Shown: one piece after another, positions 1-11,399 of the stretch
Position numbering within the stretch: position 1 is the first letter of the stretch
How the letters are laid out: every line of letters begins with the position of its first letter
From: Odocoileus virginianus
Lineage: Eukaryota; Chordata; Mammalia; Artiodactyla; Cervidae
Direction of reading: 5' to 3'
Assembly (NCBI RefSeq): GCF_023699985.2
Contig: NC_069684.1
Coordinates: 13,537,001-13,601,000, forward strand
DNA length: 64,000 bases
The notes under the pieces: model-generated
What the model saw: only the letters and a program-made list of their open reading frames with translations
Told to the model about the DNA's origin: nothing
Database searches by the model: none
Program-made: the position numbers and the translations under genes

Positions 1-304
1 GATGGAGGATGGAGAAAGGATGGAGGATGGAGAAAGGATGGAGGATGGAGTAAAGGGTGGAGGATGGAGTAAAGGATGGAGGATGGAGTAAAGGATGGAG
101 GATGGAGAAAGGATGGAGGATGGAGTAAAGGGTGGAGGATGGAGAAAGGATGGAGGATGGAGTAAAGGGTGGAGGATGGAGTAAAGGGTGGAGGATGGAG
201 TAAAGGATGGAGGATGGAGAAAGGATGGAGGATGGAGAAAGGATGGAGGATGGAGTAAAGGATGGAGGATGGAGAAAGGATGGAGGATGGAGAAAGGATG
301 GAGG
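1..304 (+). repeat. 18/19-bp minisatellite
   Basis: Sixteen full units plus a partial one, starting at base 1, so the array may extend left of the window. Two unit types alternate: an 18-mer, gatggaggatggagaaag, and a 19-mer with an extra T, gatggaggatggagtaaag; some units begin ggtgg instead of gatgg. The order by type is A A T T T A T A T T T A A T A A. The plus strand is almost pure purine with paired G runs. The 18-bp units keep a reading frame open (repeating MEDGER), which follows from the unit length and is not evidence of coding. Confidence 0.97.
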
Positions 305-1129
305 CTCAGTGCGCCGGAGGAGAGGGAGAGCGGCGAAGGAAGGGGGGGGGGGGGGGGGAGACCGTCTGAAGGAGAAAATTGATTTTTTGTTAAATTTCCC
401 TGTCCAGATGCATGCTTGCCGAGCAACATAAATCCTCCCCTCAGCTTAGTCAGGCGGAGTAATATCCTCATTTCATATTTCCTCCCATAGAACACCCGTG
501 TGCCCAGCCTCAGCCAAAGACCCATTACAAAGGTGTTCCCCTCTGTGGCATTTTGTTGCTGATAAGTGAGGAAACCTCGCCCGAAAAACAGAACAGCATT
601 TTTCCGTCTTGTCATTATTACATACACTTTGGTACCAGTAATAGAGATAACAAGGTGGACAAAGAAAGTCAACCATAAGCTAAGGGTTCTTTGCCTCTTT
701 TTAATAAAAATGTATTCACATCCTGCCAAAGGAGCTGCTGTCCGGATCCTGGCATGTAAAGAGGGGCCAGCAGGCATCTTGATCCAGTTGGAATGTGTAT
801 TAGACCACCCATCCAACACAGAGGCAGCCTCAGGAAGAGATGGCTCCCCTGAGCCTCTTAGACTTTAATCTGCAACTGTCTTCCCTTTCAGGCCCAGCGA
901 CTCTGGAACCTGAGTTTATGTTACCTATAAGTCATGTCATTTAAAGGAAGCAGCCTAGCCATTTGGGCTGAATGAGAATATGAGAAGAAAGGGGGAAAGT
1001 AGTTCCTCTCTAAGTAGTATTTAGAAAATGCTATTTGAGTAACCTACTCCTTTGTTTATCTTTTAAAGGGATTGCATCCTAAGTCCTAGAGACTTCACTG
1101 AGACCTGAGCTGTTCCAGGTGTTCAGGGA
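305..1129. other. No gene or repeat recognised
   Basis: After a short GC-rich stretch to about 360, this is mixed-composition DNA. The 100-codon frame at 566-868 has no recognisable domain and no splice context that I trust. Nothing else is supported. Confidence 0.5.
342..358. repeat. Poly-G run (17 G)
   Basis: An uninterrupted run of 17 G directly downstream of the minisatellite. Its exact length is prone to sequencing and assembly error. Confidence 0.95.
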
Positions 1130-1325
1130 GGTGGTAGAGCTTGCTGATTAAGACTTCTGGGTCAGATAATCTGAGTGCAATGCCCAGCTGTGACCCTTAA
1201 TTATAGTGTATCTTCAGAAGTTACCTACCTCTTCATGCCTTCGTTGATTCAGCTGTAAATGGAAATAATGCTAGAACAGACCTAATAAGGATTCAGTGAT
1301 CTATCTTGGTAATTGTTTCATGTAC
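1130..1325 (+). mobile_element. MIR SINE
   Basis: Follows the MIR order: a gtggtagag..gattaag head, a ctgtgaccctt core, an agttacctacctct..cagctgtaaatgg segment, then aataatgctagaacagacctaataaggattcagtga. Divergence is high, as expected for this old family. Confidence 0.7.
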
Positions 1326-1329
1326 ACTT

Positions 1330-2007
1330 GAAAAAAATGTTGTTTGGTGGGAATTCTCCATAAATGTCAATTAGTTTGATAGTGTTGTTCGAATCTTCTG
1401 TATTCTTACTGATTTCTGACTTCCTAACAACAATCGGAATCAAAATCTGACTTAATTGTGGATTTGTCGATTTCTTCTTGTCCTTTTACGAAGTTTTGCT
1501 TCATGCATTTTGAAGCCTGTAATCCATAAACACTTAGGATTATTATGTCAGCTTGATTAATTGATATTTTTATCATTGTGAAGTTACATTCATTATCCCT
1601 GGTAATATTATTTACTGTGGAATATGCTTTGTCTAATATTAATATAGCACTCCAGTTTTGATTAGTGTTTTAGCATGGTACATAACTTCCCATCCTATCG
1701 CTTTTAACTTATTTGTGTATATTCAAATGTGTTTCCTGTAGTCACCTTAACATTGGGTCTCGCTTTTTTTATGCAAACAATCTCAGCCTTTTATTGAGCT
1801 CTTCAGACTATTTCCATACAGTATGTTATGGATATGGTTGGGTTGAAATCTATCATCTTGCTATTTGTTTTTTATATGTTCTTCTGTTCTTTGTTTCTTT
1901 TTTCCCATTTTTCTGCATTCTTTTGGGTTGATTGAATGTTTTTTATGATTCCATTTTATCTCTATTGCTAGCTTATTAGCTATAGCTATTTTATTTTAGT
2001 GGTTGCT
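1330..2007 (-). mobile_element. Old L1 (L1M-type), ORF2 5' part, antisense
   Basis: Read on the plus strand, the order of T-rich phrases (gatagtgttgttc, aattgtggatttgtcgattt, tatttactgtggaatatgctttgtc, attaatatagcactcca) matches the reverse complement of the L1 endonuclease region. The copy continues at 2403 after two SINE insertions. Many indels, no ORF. Confidence 0.75.
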
Positions 2008-2018
2008 ATAGTGTTTAT

Positions 2019-2140
2019 CCTGGAGGAGGACTTGGCAACCCACTCCAGTGTTCTTGCCCGGAGAACCCCATGGACAGAGGAGCCTGGAGGCCTACAGTCC
2101 ACGGGGCTGCAGAGTCAGACAGGACTGAGTGACTAAGCAC
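2019..2140 (+). mobile_element. Bov-A SINE (5'-truncated)
   Basis: Contains ggcaacccactccagtgttcttgcc, then catggacagaggagcctgg and a 3' end gagtcagacaggactgagtgact. Flanked by an 11-bp duplication, atagtgtttat (2008-2018) and atagcgtttat (2141-2151), one mismatch. Confidence 0.9.
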
Positions 2141-2151
2141 ATAGCGTTTAT

Positions 2152-2394
2152 AACAGGGCTTCCCCGATGACTCAGTAGTAAAGAATCTGCCTGCAAAGCA
2201 GAAGACACGGGTTCAATTCCTGGGTTGGGAAGATCCCCTGGAGAAGGAAATGGCAACCCACTCCAGTATTCTTGCCTGGAAATTCCCATGGACAAAGAAG
2301 CCTGGTAGTGGGAAATCCCATGGACAGAGGAGTGGGGGCTACAGTCCATGGAATCGCATAAGAATCGGGCAGGACTGAGCAACTAAATAACAAC
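2152..2394 (+). mobile_element. Bov-tA SINE
   Basis: The tRNA-Glu-like head (gggcttcc..actcagtagtaaagaatc..gggttcaattcc, an intact B-box-like segment) is joined to a Bov-A body. The body carries an internal duplication: catggacaaagaagcc and catggacagaggag both occur. The duplicated target (agcgttta before, agtgttta at 2395-2402) is the same site used by the preceding SINE. Confidence 0.9.
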
Positions 2395-2402
2395 AGTGTT
2401 TA

Positions 2403-3975
2403 AATTATACGTCACCATCTTCCTTCAAGTAATGCTATACCACTTCACATACAGTAAGAGAACCTCAGGATAATATACTCCCATTAATTTCCTCCCAATC
2501 TTTTTTGCTGTTTTCATCCATTTTATTTTACAATATTTTAAACCCCATACTATATTAATGTAATTTTTAAAGTAGTCAATTATCTTTTTAAAAGATTTAA
2601 TTAATTTAAAAATGTATTTATTTACTCACGTAGTTGCCATTTCTGGTGCTGTTCATTTCTTTGTGTAAATCCAGGTTTTCATCTGATATCATTTTCCTTC
2701 CCCATGAAGGATTTGCTTTACTGTTTCCTGTAGTGCAGTTCTGCTGGTGATGAATTCTTTCACTGTTGTGTGTTCAAAAAATTCATTTCACCTTTGTTTT
2801 TGATAGCTTGGGGGTTTTGTTTCATTTATGTCCGTGGGTTGTTTTTACTTATTTAGCTGGATAGAGGATTCTATGTTGGTGGGTTTTTGTTTTCCTTTTA
2901 GTACCTTAAAGAGGTTATTCCACTGTCATTTTTCTTGTACTGTTTCCAGTGAGAAATTTCTGTCATATATATTTTGTCCTTTTATATGAAACAATTAACA
3001 TGAGGCCATGGAATTGTTACCTAGTTCACTGATAGTCTCTTCAGTTTTTTAAATTACTATTTTCTTTTCTTGTTATGTTTCAATTTTTGATAGTTTTCAA
3101 GCTCTTTCTCAAAGTTCACTAATCTATTTTTCTTTACTGTTTCTTCTGCCAGTTATATCATCCAGTGTACCTTACAGCTCAGATGCTGCAGTTTTTATTT
3201 CTGAAAGTTCCCTTTGGATCATATATATATATATATATATATATGTCTTCCATGTCTCATTTTAAGTGTGTGAATATCTGGAATACAGTTTTAATAACTT
3301 TTTTATGTCCTTCAAGGACATAAAAGGACATAAATTCTAATATCTGTATCAGCTCTACATCAGTTTCAATTAATCAGTGTTTCTCCTTAGTATAGGTTGT
3401 ATTTTCTTGAAATCTTTCAGGTCTCCTATTTTCTGATTGAATGTCAGACATATGAATTTTACCTTTATATTATAAATTTATACTACATATTTTTGTATTT
3501 TTATAAATATTCTTGAACTCTATTCTGGGACAGACTAAAGTTATTTGGAAAGAGTTTGATCCTTTTGCGACTCACTTTTTAAATTTGTCGTGTCAGACCA
3601 AAGCGCTATTCAGTGGAGAATGAATTGTTCCGCATTGCTGAGGAAAGACTCTTCTGAATACTCTACCCAATGCGCTTTGCAGCATGAGGTTTTCTAGTCT
3701 GGCAGGTAGGGCCGGAGCCATCGGCATCCGTGTGTGAGTGTGGGCACAGTCACCTTTACTCTTGCCGGTGGTTTTCCCTCACATGCACATTGCTGGTTGG
3801 CACTCAGCCGAATGTACAAGGAGGACTCTCCTCCCCGCTCCGTCTTGATTCCACCTCCACACACCATTGCCTGGAAACTCTCTGAAGATGGTGAACTGGG
3901 ACAGTTACAGGATTTATTTCCCATCTCTCTGGGATCATTGTCCTTCTTTGCCTGAGAGCAAAATGAAAAGTATGC
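2403..3975 (-). mobile_element. Old L1 (L1M-type), continuation toward its 5' end
   Basis: Continues the L1 interrupted at 2008. It contains antisense matches to the L1 segment before ORF2 and ORF1 (ggatttgctttactgtttcctg, ctggatagaggattctatgttggtgg) and, from about 3560, to its upstream untranslated part (gactcactttttaaatttgt, catgaggttttctagtctggc, gggatcattgtccttctttgcctga). No intact ORF. Confidence 0.65.
3221..3244. repeat. (AT)n microsatellite
   Basis: Twelve uninterrupted AT units inside the L1 remnant. Confidence 0.97.
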
Positions 3976-4050
3976 TTATGATGCACTTAGCCCAATGCCT
4001 GGCAATGCAGCAAGTACTCAATAAAGTTTAGTAGTATTACTACCATTATA
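3976..4050 (+). mobile_element. MIR 3' fragment
   Basis: Shows the MIR tail order: cccaatgcctggcaatgcagcaagtactcaataaa, then tagtagtattactac. Confidence 0.6.
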
Positions 4051-5375
4051 TTTATTTGAAGTTACAGCATTGCAAGTTTGAAGCTATGTGTATATGCATT
4101 GGGGACACAATGCTTTGGAAGGGACGGATAACTAAGGAGGCATTTTTACTTGTTTATTTATAGACGATCTTTTGTAGCTTCACTAGCATCCTGAAATCGA
4201 AGTGGGTGGTAACACTTAAGAACATGTTTAAGGTTTACAAGGTACCATGATGGGGAAAACAGGTGATAAAGAAATGGGATATTTAATGTAAATACACATT
4301 AACTTCCATAATCCCAGTGCATCTCTCCACTCTAGTCTCGTATAATTGATGACTATGATTTGCAACATTGGGGAGACATACATGGTTCTCCCACTGCTTT
4401 TCAATAAAATTTGAACTCTTTTTCAAATGCAGATCTCTAGGGACCAAGTAGCCCTGTACGAAAATGTTATTTACACTTTAAAATAAATGACTCCCTGAAA
4501 GTAGATGTTGGCAGGCAGTCAGCTAAGAATACCAGGAATATAAAATGGGAGAAAGTGATTGGGTCAGGAAGAGGACACGGCCCAGGATGGAAGAAGGAAA
4601 GGTGGGGCAAAACAGATGGCGATGCTTAAGTCAGAGTATTGCCCAGAAATAACAATATATATTTCTGGGAAATAACCGTATTTCTCAGAAATAACAATAA
4701 TAATAAATAGTAATATATAGCCTTTTTTCACACTTGTGTTATTAAAAACATTCTCTGTAAAGCTGAAGGAACACTAGTCTATGAATCTAGCGACTTCAAC
4801 CACTAATTGTTTTCAGTTCTGTCACTCACAAGCAGATCATACTAAACAATTTCTAAAATTTGTTCCAGCTGTAACATTCTCTGTTGGTCTTAGCTGAAGT
4901 TCCCAGAAAGCAGAGCCTGAAATAAAGGTCTGGGGTGTGATGGCAGGGTGCAGGCATGAGGGGTAGCGGCAATGATGCAGCAGAGAAGGAGAGCCGTTGG
5001 AAAAGTACACTCTCAAGTCGGCCTCTGCTTTAAGCTACTGGCTACTGGGGCCATAGGACAGACTGAAAACCCTTATGTTAGCCCCTCAACATTGTGAAGG
5101 AGCAAGGGAAGTGAAGGAAGTAAAAGAGGAAATTAGCTAGCCATCAGCAAGCAACCATCCTCATTGGTCAAAGACTGATCCCATCAGGCCAAAAACCCCA
5201 CAATTTGGGGTCCTACAAATATGTGTGCTGATCTGAGTTCCTTGGCATCCTGCTCGAAGGCATCAATAGGAAAGCCCAGGACGGAGACCAGAGAGGCGCA
5301 GGAGACGCCTGAGGCAAGATGCTGTCGGGTTACACCTGCATGAAGTTGGTTGGAGCTTGTGTTATACCCTGAAGG
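4051..5375. other. No gene or clear repeat
   Basis: Mixed-composition DNA. 4660-4730 has AT-rich, low-complexity imperfect copies of agaaataacaat. 4890-5370 is somewhat richer in G+C, but no frame shows a known domain. Confidence 0.5.
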
Positions 5376-5390
5376 CATGAAAAGACACTG

Positions 5391-5651
5391 CTGCTGCTGC
5401 TGCTGAGTCGCTTCAATCTTGTCTGACTCTGTGTGACCCCACAGACAGCAGCCCACCAGGCTCCCCCATCCCTGGGATTCTCCAGGCAAGAACACTGGAG
5501 TGGGCTGCCATTTCCTTCTCCAATGCGTGAAAGTGGAAAGTGAAAGTGAAGTCGATCAGTCATGTCCAACTCTTAGCGACTCCATGGACTGCAGTCCACC
5601 AGGCTGCTGTGTCCATGGGATTTTCCAGGCAAGAGTATTGGAGTGGGGTGC
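5391..5651 (-). mobile_element. Bov-A2 dimeric SINE
   Basis: Two Bov-A units in tandem on the minus strand, joined near gaaagtggaaagtgaaagtgaa (5529-5550), with a (CAG)n tail seen as ctgctgctgctg at its left edge. A perfect 15-bp target duplication, catgaaaagacactg, lies at 5376-5390 and 5652-5666. This is one of the cleanest insertions in the window and probably a young one. Confidence 0.95.
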
Positions 5652-5794
5652 CATGAAAAGACACTGAAGGAATTCCAACTAAAGAGCAAAAAGATTAGTT
5701 ATACTTCAGCAAAATCAGACAATGAGCAAATAGTGGGATAAGGAAAGTAAACTGGGGAAAAAGACAAAAATAGGAGTAGGCTGCAATAATAATA

Positions 5795-5940
5795 TTAACA
5801 TCCTTCATCTAACAAAACTGAGACTCAGCCAGTTTCTGCAATTTGCCTTAAGGTCATGGTTAGTGAGGAGCGGAACCAGGGTTTGGATGCAGGCAAGCTG
5901 ATTCCCAAGCTCCTGCCCTTCACCGCTTTGCATTGCTGCC
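5795..5940 (-). mobile_element. MIR SINE
   Basis: Antisense MIR order: aaaactgagactcag, then caatttgccttaaggtcatgg, then ggaaccagggtttggatgcaggc and a reversed head. Moderately diverged. Confidence 0.65.
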
Positions 5941-6007
5941 ATTAGGCTCCAAATTATGAACTGGTATAACAGCAATGGATAAGAAAAGGGGAAACTGTTA
6001 ATACATT

Positions 6008-6050
6008 AGGAGTCTGAGATTAACATATACACACTGCTATGTATAAAATA
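6008..6050 (+). mobile_element. Artiodactyl L1 3' UTR, left part
   Basis: gagattaacatatacacactgctatgtataaaata is the start of a common artiodactyl L1 3' end whose continuation resumes at 8678. The BovB between them is an insertion. Confidence 0.8.
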
Positions 6051-8677
6051 TATCTACTATTGTGGGAAAGATTCCCTCAGAAGAAATAGAGTAGCCCTCA
6101 TAGTCAACTAAAGAGTCTGAAATGCAGTACTTAGGTGCAGCCTCAAACATGAGAGAATGATCTCACTTTATTTCCAAGGCAAGCCATTCAACATCACAGT
6201 AATCCAAGTCTATGCCCCCATCACTTATGCCAAAAAAGATAAAGTTGACTAGTTCTATGAAGACCTACAACACCTTCTAGAACTGACATCAAAAAAGAAA
6301 AGAAAGATGTCCTTTTCTTCATAGGAGGTTGAAATGTAAAACTAGGAAGTCAAGAGATACCTGGAGTAACAGGTAAGTTTGGCCTTGGAGTACAAAATGA
6401 AGCAGGGCAAAAGCTATAGGGGTTTTGTCAAGAGAACATGCTGGTCATAGCAACCCCCCTCTTCCAACAACCCAAGGGATGACTCTACACATAGACATCA
6501 CCAGATGGTCAATACTGAAATCAGATTGAATATTTTCTAGTCAGCAAAAACAAGACCAAGAGCTGACTGTGGCCCAGTTCATGAGCTCCTTATTGAAAAA
6601 TTCAGGCTTAAAGTGAATAAAGTAGGAAAACTATTAGACCATTCAGGTATGACCTAAATCAATTCCCTTATACAGTGGAGATGATGAATAAATTTGAGGA
6701 ATTAGATCTGGTAGACAGAGTGCCTGAAGAACTATAGACAGAGGTTCATAACATTGTACAGGAGGCAGCGGCCAAAATCACCCTAAAGAAGAAGAAATCC
6801 AAGAAGGCAAAGTGGTTGTCTGAGGAGGCTTTACAAATAGCAGAATAAAGAAGAGAAGCAAAAGGCAAAGGACAAAGGGAAAGATACACCCAACTGAATA
6901 CAAAGTTCCAGAGAATAGCAAGGAGAGTTAAGAAGGCCTTCTTAAATGAACAATGCAAAGAAATAGAGGAAAGCAACAGAATGGGAAATACTAGAGATTT
7001 CTTCAAGAAAACTGGAGATATGAAAGAAGCATCTCATGTAAGGATGGACACAACAAGGGACAGAAATGGTAAGGACCTAACTGAAGCAGAAGAGATTAAG
7101 AAGAGGTGGCAAGAATACACAAGAATTATACAAGAAAGGTCTAAATGACCCAGATAACCACAACAGTGTGGTCACTCACCTAGAGCTGGATATTCTGGAA
7201 TGTGAAGTCAAGTGGGCTTTAGGAAGAATTACTACAAATATAGCTAGTGGAAGAAATGGAATTCCAGCTGAGCTATTTCAAATTATAAAAGATGATGCTG
7301 TTAAAGTGCTGCACTCAATATGCCAGCAAATTTGGGAAACCCAGCAGTGGCCACAGGACTGGAAAAGGTCAGTTTTCATCCAAATCCCAAAGATAGGCAA
7401 TGCCAAAGAATGTTCAAATTACCAAATAATCACACTCATTTCACATGCTAGCAAGATTATGCTCAAAATCCTTCAAGCTAGGATTCAGCAGTACATGAAC
7501 CTAGAAATTCCCAGATGTACAAGCTGGGTTTCAAAGAGGAAGAGGAACCATATGTCAAATTGCCAACATTTGTTGGATCCTGGAGAAAGCAAGGGAATTC
7601 CAAAAAACATCTGCTTCATTGACTACGCTAAAGATTTGACTGTATAGATCATAACAAACTGCGGAAAATTCTTAAAAAGATAAGAGTACAAGACCACCTT
7701 ACCTATATCCTGAGAAACCTATATGTGGGCCAAGAAGCAATAGAACCAGAACAACAAACTGGCTCCCAATTGGGAAAGGAGTACTACAAGACTATATATT
7801 ATCACCCTGCTTATTTAAATTCTGTGCAGAATACATCATGGAAATGCCAGGCTGGATGAATCACAAGCTGGAATCAAGATTGCTGGGAGAAATATCAACA
7901 ACCTCAGATATGGAGATGATACCACTCTAATGGCAGAAAGTGAAGAGGAACTAAAGAGCCTCTTGATGAGGGTGAAAGAGAGCGAAAAAGCTGGCTTGAA
8001 ACTCAACATTCAAAAAACGAAGATCATGGCACCCAGTCCCACCACTTCATGGCAAATAGAAGGGGGAAAGTGGAAGAAGTGACAGATTTTATATTCTTGA
8101 ACTCCAAAATCACTATGGACGTTGACTGCAACCATGAAATTAAAAGATATTTGCTCCTTGGGAGGAAAGCTATGACAAAACTGGACAACATATTGAAAAG
8201 CAGAGACATCACTTTCTGACAAAGGTCCATATAGTCAAAACTATGGTTTTCCAGTAGTTGTTTACAGATGTGATAGTTGGACCATAAAGAAGGCTGAGTG
8301 CCAGAGAATTGATGCTTTTGAACTGTGGTGCTGGAGAAGCCTCGTGAGAGTCCCTTGGACTGCAAGAACTTCAAACCAGTCAATCTAAAGGAAATCAACC
8401 CTGATTATTCATTGAAAGGACTGATGGGAAGCTCTAATACTTTGGCCACCTGATGCAAAGAGTGACTCACTGGAGAAGACTCTGATGCTAGGAAAGATTG
8501 AAAGCAAAAGGAGAAGGGGTTGACAGATGATGAGATGGTTAGTCAGCATCACTTACTCAAATGAACATGAATTTGAACAAACTCTGGGAATTAGTCAAAG
8601 ACAGAAGTATGATGTGCTACAGTCCACAGGGCACAAAGAGTCAGACATGACTTAGTGACTGAACAAGAATAACAATA
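6051..8677 (+). mobile_element. BovB LINE (RTE), 5'-truncated, 2.6 kb
   Basis: Runs from within the apurinic endonuclease domain through reverse transcriptase to the 3' end (gtgactgaacaagaataacaat). The target duplication tataaaata lies at 6042-6050 and 8678-8686. Full-length BovB is a little over 3 kb, so only the 5' end is missing. The coding frame is broken many times (stops in the endonuclease part, frameshifts near 7120 and 7650), so the copy is dead. RTE elements encode one protein with endonuclease and RT domains and insert by target-primed reverse transcription. Confidence 0.95.
7168..7647 (+). pseudogene. BovB reverse transcriptase fragment
   Basis: The longest open piece (159 codons) of the RT domain in this BovB. 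It covers the region before and into the fingers and palm: a GIPAELFQI motif around residues 31-39, then VLHSICQQIW, then the KERSVFI-type and CSNYQIITLIS stretch that is conserved in RTE enzymes. It breaks off just after FIDYAKD, the position of catalytic motif A, and the YADD segment lies beyond frameshifts near 7905. Not a functional enzyme. Confidence 0.9.
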
Positions 8678-8885
8678 TATAAAATAGATAATCAGCAAGG
8701 ACCTACTGCATAGCACAGAGAACTCTACTCAATATTCTATAATGACCTAAATGGGAGAAAAAATCTGCAAAAGAATATATATATATATGTATAACGGAAT
8801 CACTTTGCTGTATGCTTGAAACTAACATAACATTATAAATCAACTAGACTCCAATATATAAAATAAAAGTTTTAAAAATGCCACT
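8678..8885 (+). mobile_element. Artiodactyl L1 3' UTR, right part
   Basis: Contains aaggacctactgcatagcacagagaactctactcaat, an (AT)n patch and cactttgctgtatgcttgaaactaacataacattataaatcaac, ending in an A-rich tail. It completes the piece at 6008-6050. Confidence 0.85.
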
Positions 8886-9055
8886 GTTTTTTAATATATT
8901 GACTTTGTTTACCACAACCTTGATGAATTTGGTAATTTGTTATCAGTTTAATAAGATGTGGTTTTTCAGACAGATTCTTAGGACTTTCTACATATGTGAT
9001 TACATTATTTGCAAATAAAGACAGTCTTTGGCAATTTCCCATTGCCTTTTATGAA
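8886..9055 (-). mobile_element. L1 ORF2 fragment, antisense
   Basis: gacagattcttaggactttctacatatgtgattacattatttgcaaataaagacagt matches the reverse complement of an L1 RT segment, strongly diverged. Confidence 0.5.
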
Positions 9056-10779
9056 AGATCTGCAGAGGTAATTCCAAACAAGCACAAGCCAAAAACATTC
9101 TTTAAAGTTTCCACAGACAGAGACCAGGATGAGAGGAAAAAGCAAGTTCCACGGTAGCTGATACCTATCCTTTCTTGGTCAACCCTAAATACTACCCTAG
9201 ATTGCCTCCAAGATGTCCTAGAAGATCCTTGGATGTAAAGGATGGGAGTTCAGAAGGGAGTAGCAGCTCCTGGAAATGAAGACACAATGCAGATTTTGCA
9301 GTGAGGTGGAGTAGATTACAGAACATTTGTTTCATGCTAACAATCACCAAATTAGCTCTCAAAAGTCTCTTTATGAAGATTCTCATCTTTGCTATATTTT
9401 AGGATGGAAATATGAAAAGGTAATGTGTTTTAAAAAGTGGCCTAGCACATTTATAGCAAAGTCAACTCTAAAATCTTCTCTCCAATTCAGTTTTCTCCCT
9501 TGGAATTCTTTTACCTATTCTGGAGAAGATCAGACTCTGCTCACTGGCTAAGAATTTTAAGAGATCACCTAATTGGAAGCATTTATCACACTAGGCCTAG
9601 TAAAGCCTAGCTCAGGAAAACATTGCCTTAAAAGACTGAGTTCTCAAGACAATTGCTATAAAGTAATATGTCTATACACCACTTATTGTAAACTGCCTAC
9701 CGCAACTCACTAGATGGTTTGACATTATCCTCAATGATCTTCCCCCAAATGTCTAGTTCTCCATATAACGAGCCCCAGGATTATTTGATGTTTACTTTAG
9801 CACATTTCTACAGGGTAAGTAATGGGCTATGCTTTGCAATACAATGAATTAAAAGTAGAGTACGTTTGCACCATAAGTACATTTGTACTTTGACCATAAT
9901 GGTTGTACTTGGCACCACTATGAAACTTAAAAAAATAGTAAAGTTAGATTATTTTTTTCTCGTCTCCCTTAAGAAGGCAATAAAAGGATGGAAAGCCATT
10001 GTGTTGTAACTGGAAAATTAATCACATCAAATATTCTCATACTAATCAAGTTATAAGCCTGGAATTGGCTTATATAAAACAGATGTTTACAATCTTATTC
10101 TCCTTTGGTACAAATGTCAAGAGAAGAAAGAACAGCATAACTCTTTCATGGCGTGCTTTGCAGAATAGAACATTCTACTTTTACATTTTTAGTGAAGCCA
10201 CAAAGCTTGTGGCCAGCCAGGGCGACAGCCAGAAGAGGGGAAAGCACTGGGACTGAGTCGTCCACCCTTTATAAGCCAAAACCCTGTTGTCTGTTACGGA
10301 ATGGGAAGTACGCTGCCCAACGAAGAGGGAACATGTGTCTGGTAGTTTGTCCAAAGGGTGCCTCCCTTTTGGCCCAGCCTCTGTCCTAGTTCTCTAGGAC
10401 TCAGGATTCTGGTTTGCATTTCAATGGTGAGCTCTTCATAAGGACCTCAGCTATCCACACCTCTGTCCGCACCGCTCCCCCCGCCCCCCCATAAAGACCA
10501 AGAGACCTACAAGCTGTCGTCAGACTACTTGGGGAGAACTTCTGAAAGCTTAACTGAACACTTAATGAAGGAGAGAGGCTTGAACCAAGAATGTCTCAGC
10601 TTCCCTTTCTGGGGAAAAAAAAAAGAAAATGGAAGAAATTAAAATTTATTCTCAGTGACCTCTCTCCAGATGCCCTTTCAAACCTCCATCCCCTCTCACA
10701 GAAAGCTGCTGTCCCCATAAAGTCAGGGCAATATTCACACACCCAGTCTTTTCTGCTCCTTTATCTCAATGCAAATGCC
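9056..10779. other. No gene or clear repeat
   Basis: AT-rich up to about 10130, then a GC-richer patch (10200-10520) with a run of C near 10480. Small frames (64-98 codons) overlap on both strands with no family resemblance. Confidence 0.5.
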
Positions 10780-10920
10780 AGAAAAGATTTTAGAGAGTAT
10801 CTCTCTACTCCAGCGTCTTCATTTTACAGACAGAAAACTGAGTCTCAGAGAGTGACTTGCCCAAGGTCTCATAAAATTTTGAAGTAGGGCTTGGAAGTAT
10901 ATTTTGGACCCATAATTATC
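10780..10920 (-). mobile_element. MIR SINE
   Basis: Antisense core: cattttacagacagaaaactgagtctcagagagtgacttgcccaaggtctca. Confidence 0.75.
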
Positions 10921-10934
10921 ACTTTTCTACCTCA

Positions 10935-11100
10935 CTAGTTATATTAGCTAATATTTATTGAGTATTTTAAGTACTTTTTATGTATGAACACAGTTAACTA
11001 CCTTCAGTTCTCATTCCAAAACTATGAGGTAGTTAACATAATGACCCCCATTTCACAGAAGAGGAAATTAAAGATGAAATTCACACAAAGGGGTTAGATC
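10935..11100 (-). mobile_element. MIR-family SINE
   Basis: Antisense 3' half: aatatttattgagtattttaagtactttttatgtatgaacacagttaac, then ctatgaggtagttaacataatgacccccatttcacagaagaggaaatt. It sits head to tail with the preceding MIR. Confidence 0.65.
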
Positions 11101-11399
11101 AACTGGCCTGGTTCTCTATCTTGTTCTCATTCTTTTCTTCACTTTTATTCTCCTCCTTTTGCCTTTAGTCCACATTTTCCCTATTATTTTACAGTAAATT
11201 TGAAAATTTTAATAATTACACTTTGAAGTAATTACCTTATATTATATTTCAAAGTTTTATTAGTAATATAATAAAAAATACTTTATTGGCCTTTTCAGAG
11301 GGAAAAAAAAAGATACTACAATCCTGATGTCTTTTGCTTTGCCCATTATCCATGAAGCAGTCTTTGGATGCTTATTATTATATGTATATAATGAGCTTT

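Noticed and set aside
1..304. CRISPR-like array
   Set aside because: Units are contiguous with no spacers, and the setting is a mammalian genome.
188..431. Repeating MEDGER-type open frames
   Set aside because: They follow from an 18-bp unit without stops; 19-bp units shift the frame and there is no gene context.
2152..2240. tRNA gene in SINE heads
   Set aside because: The A/B-box-like text belongs to Bov-tA heads; no cloverleaf with intact arms could be made out.
3302..3324. Perfect 11-bp-arm palindrome tttatgtccttcaaggacat..
   Set aside because: Short, inside a decayed L1, with a third partial copy beside it; no sign of a terminator or regulatory role.
5389..5405. CTG repeat as an independent microsatellite
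   Set aside because: It is the simple tail of the Bov-A2 SINE, inside its target duplication.
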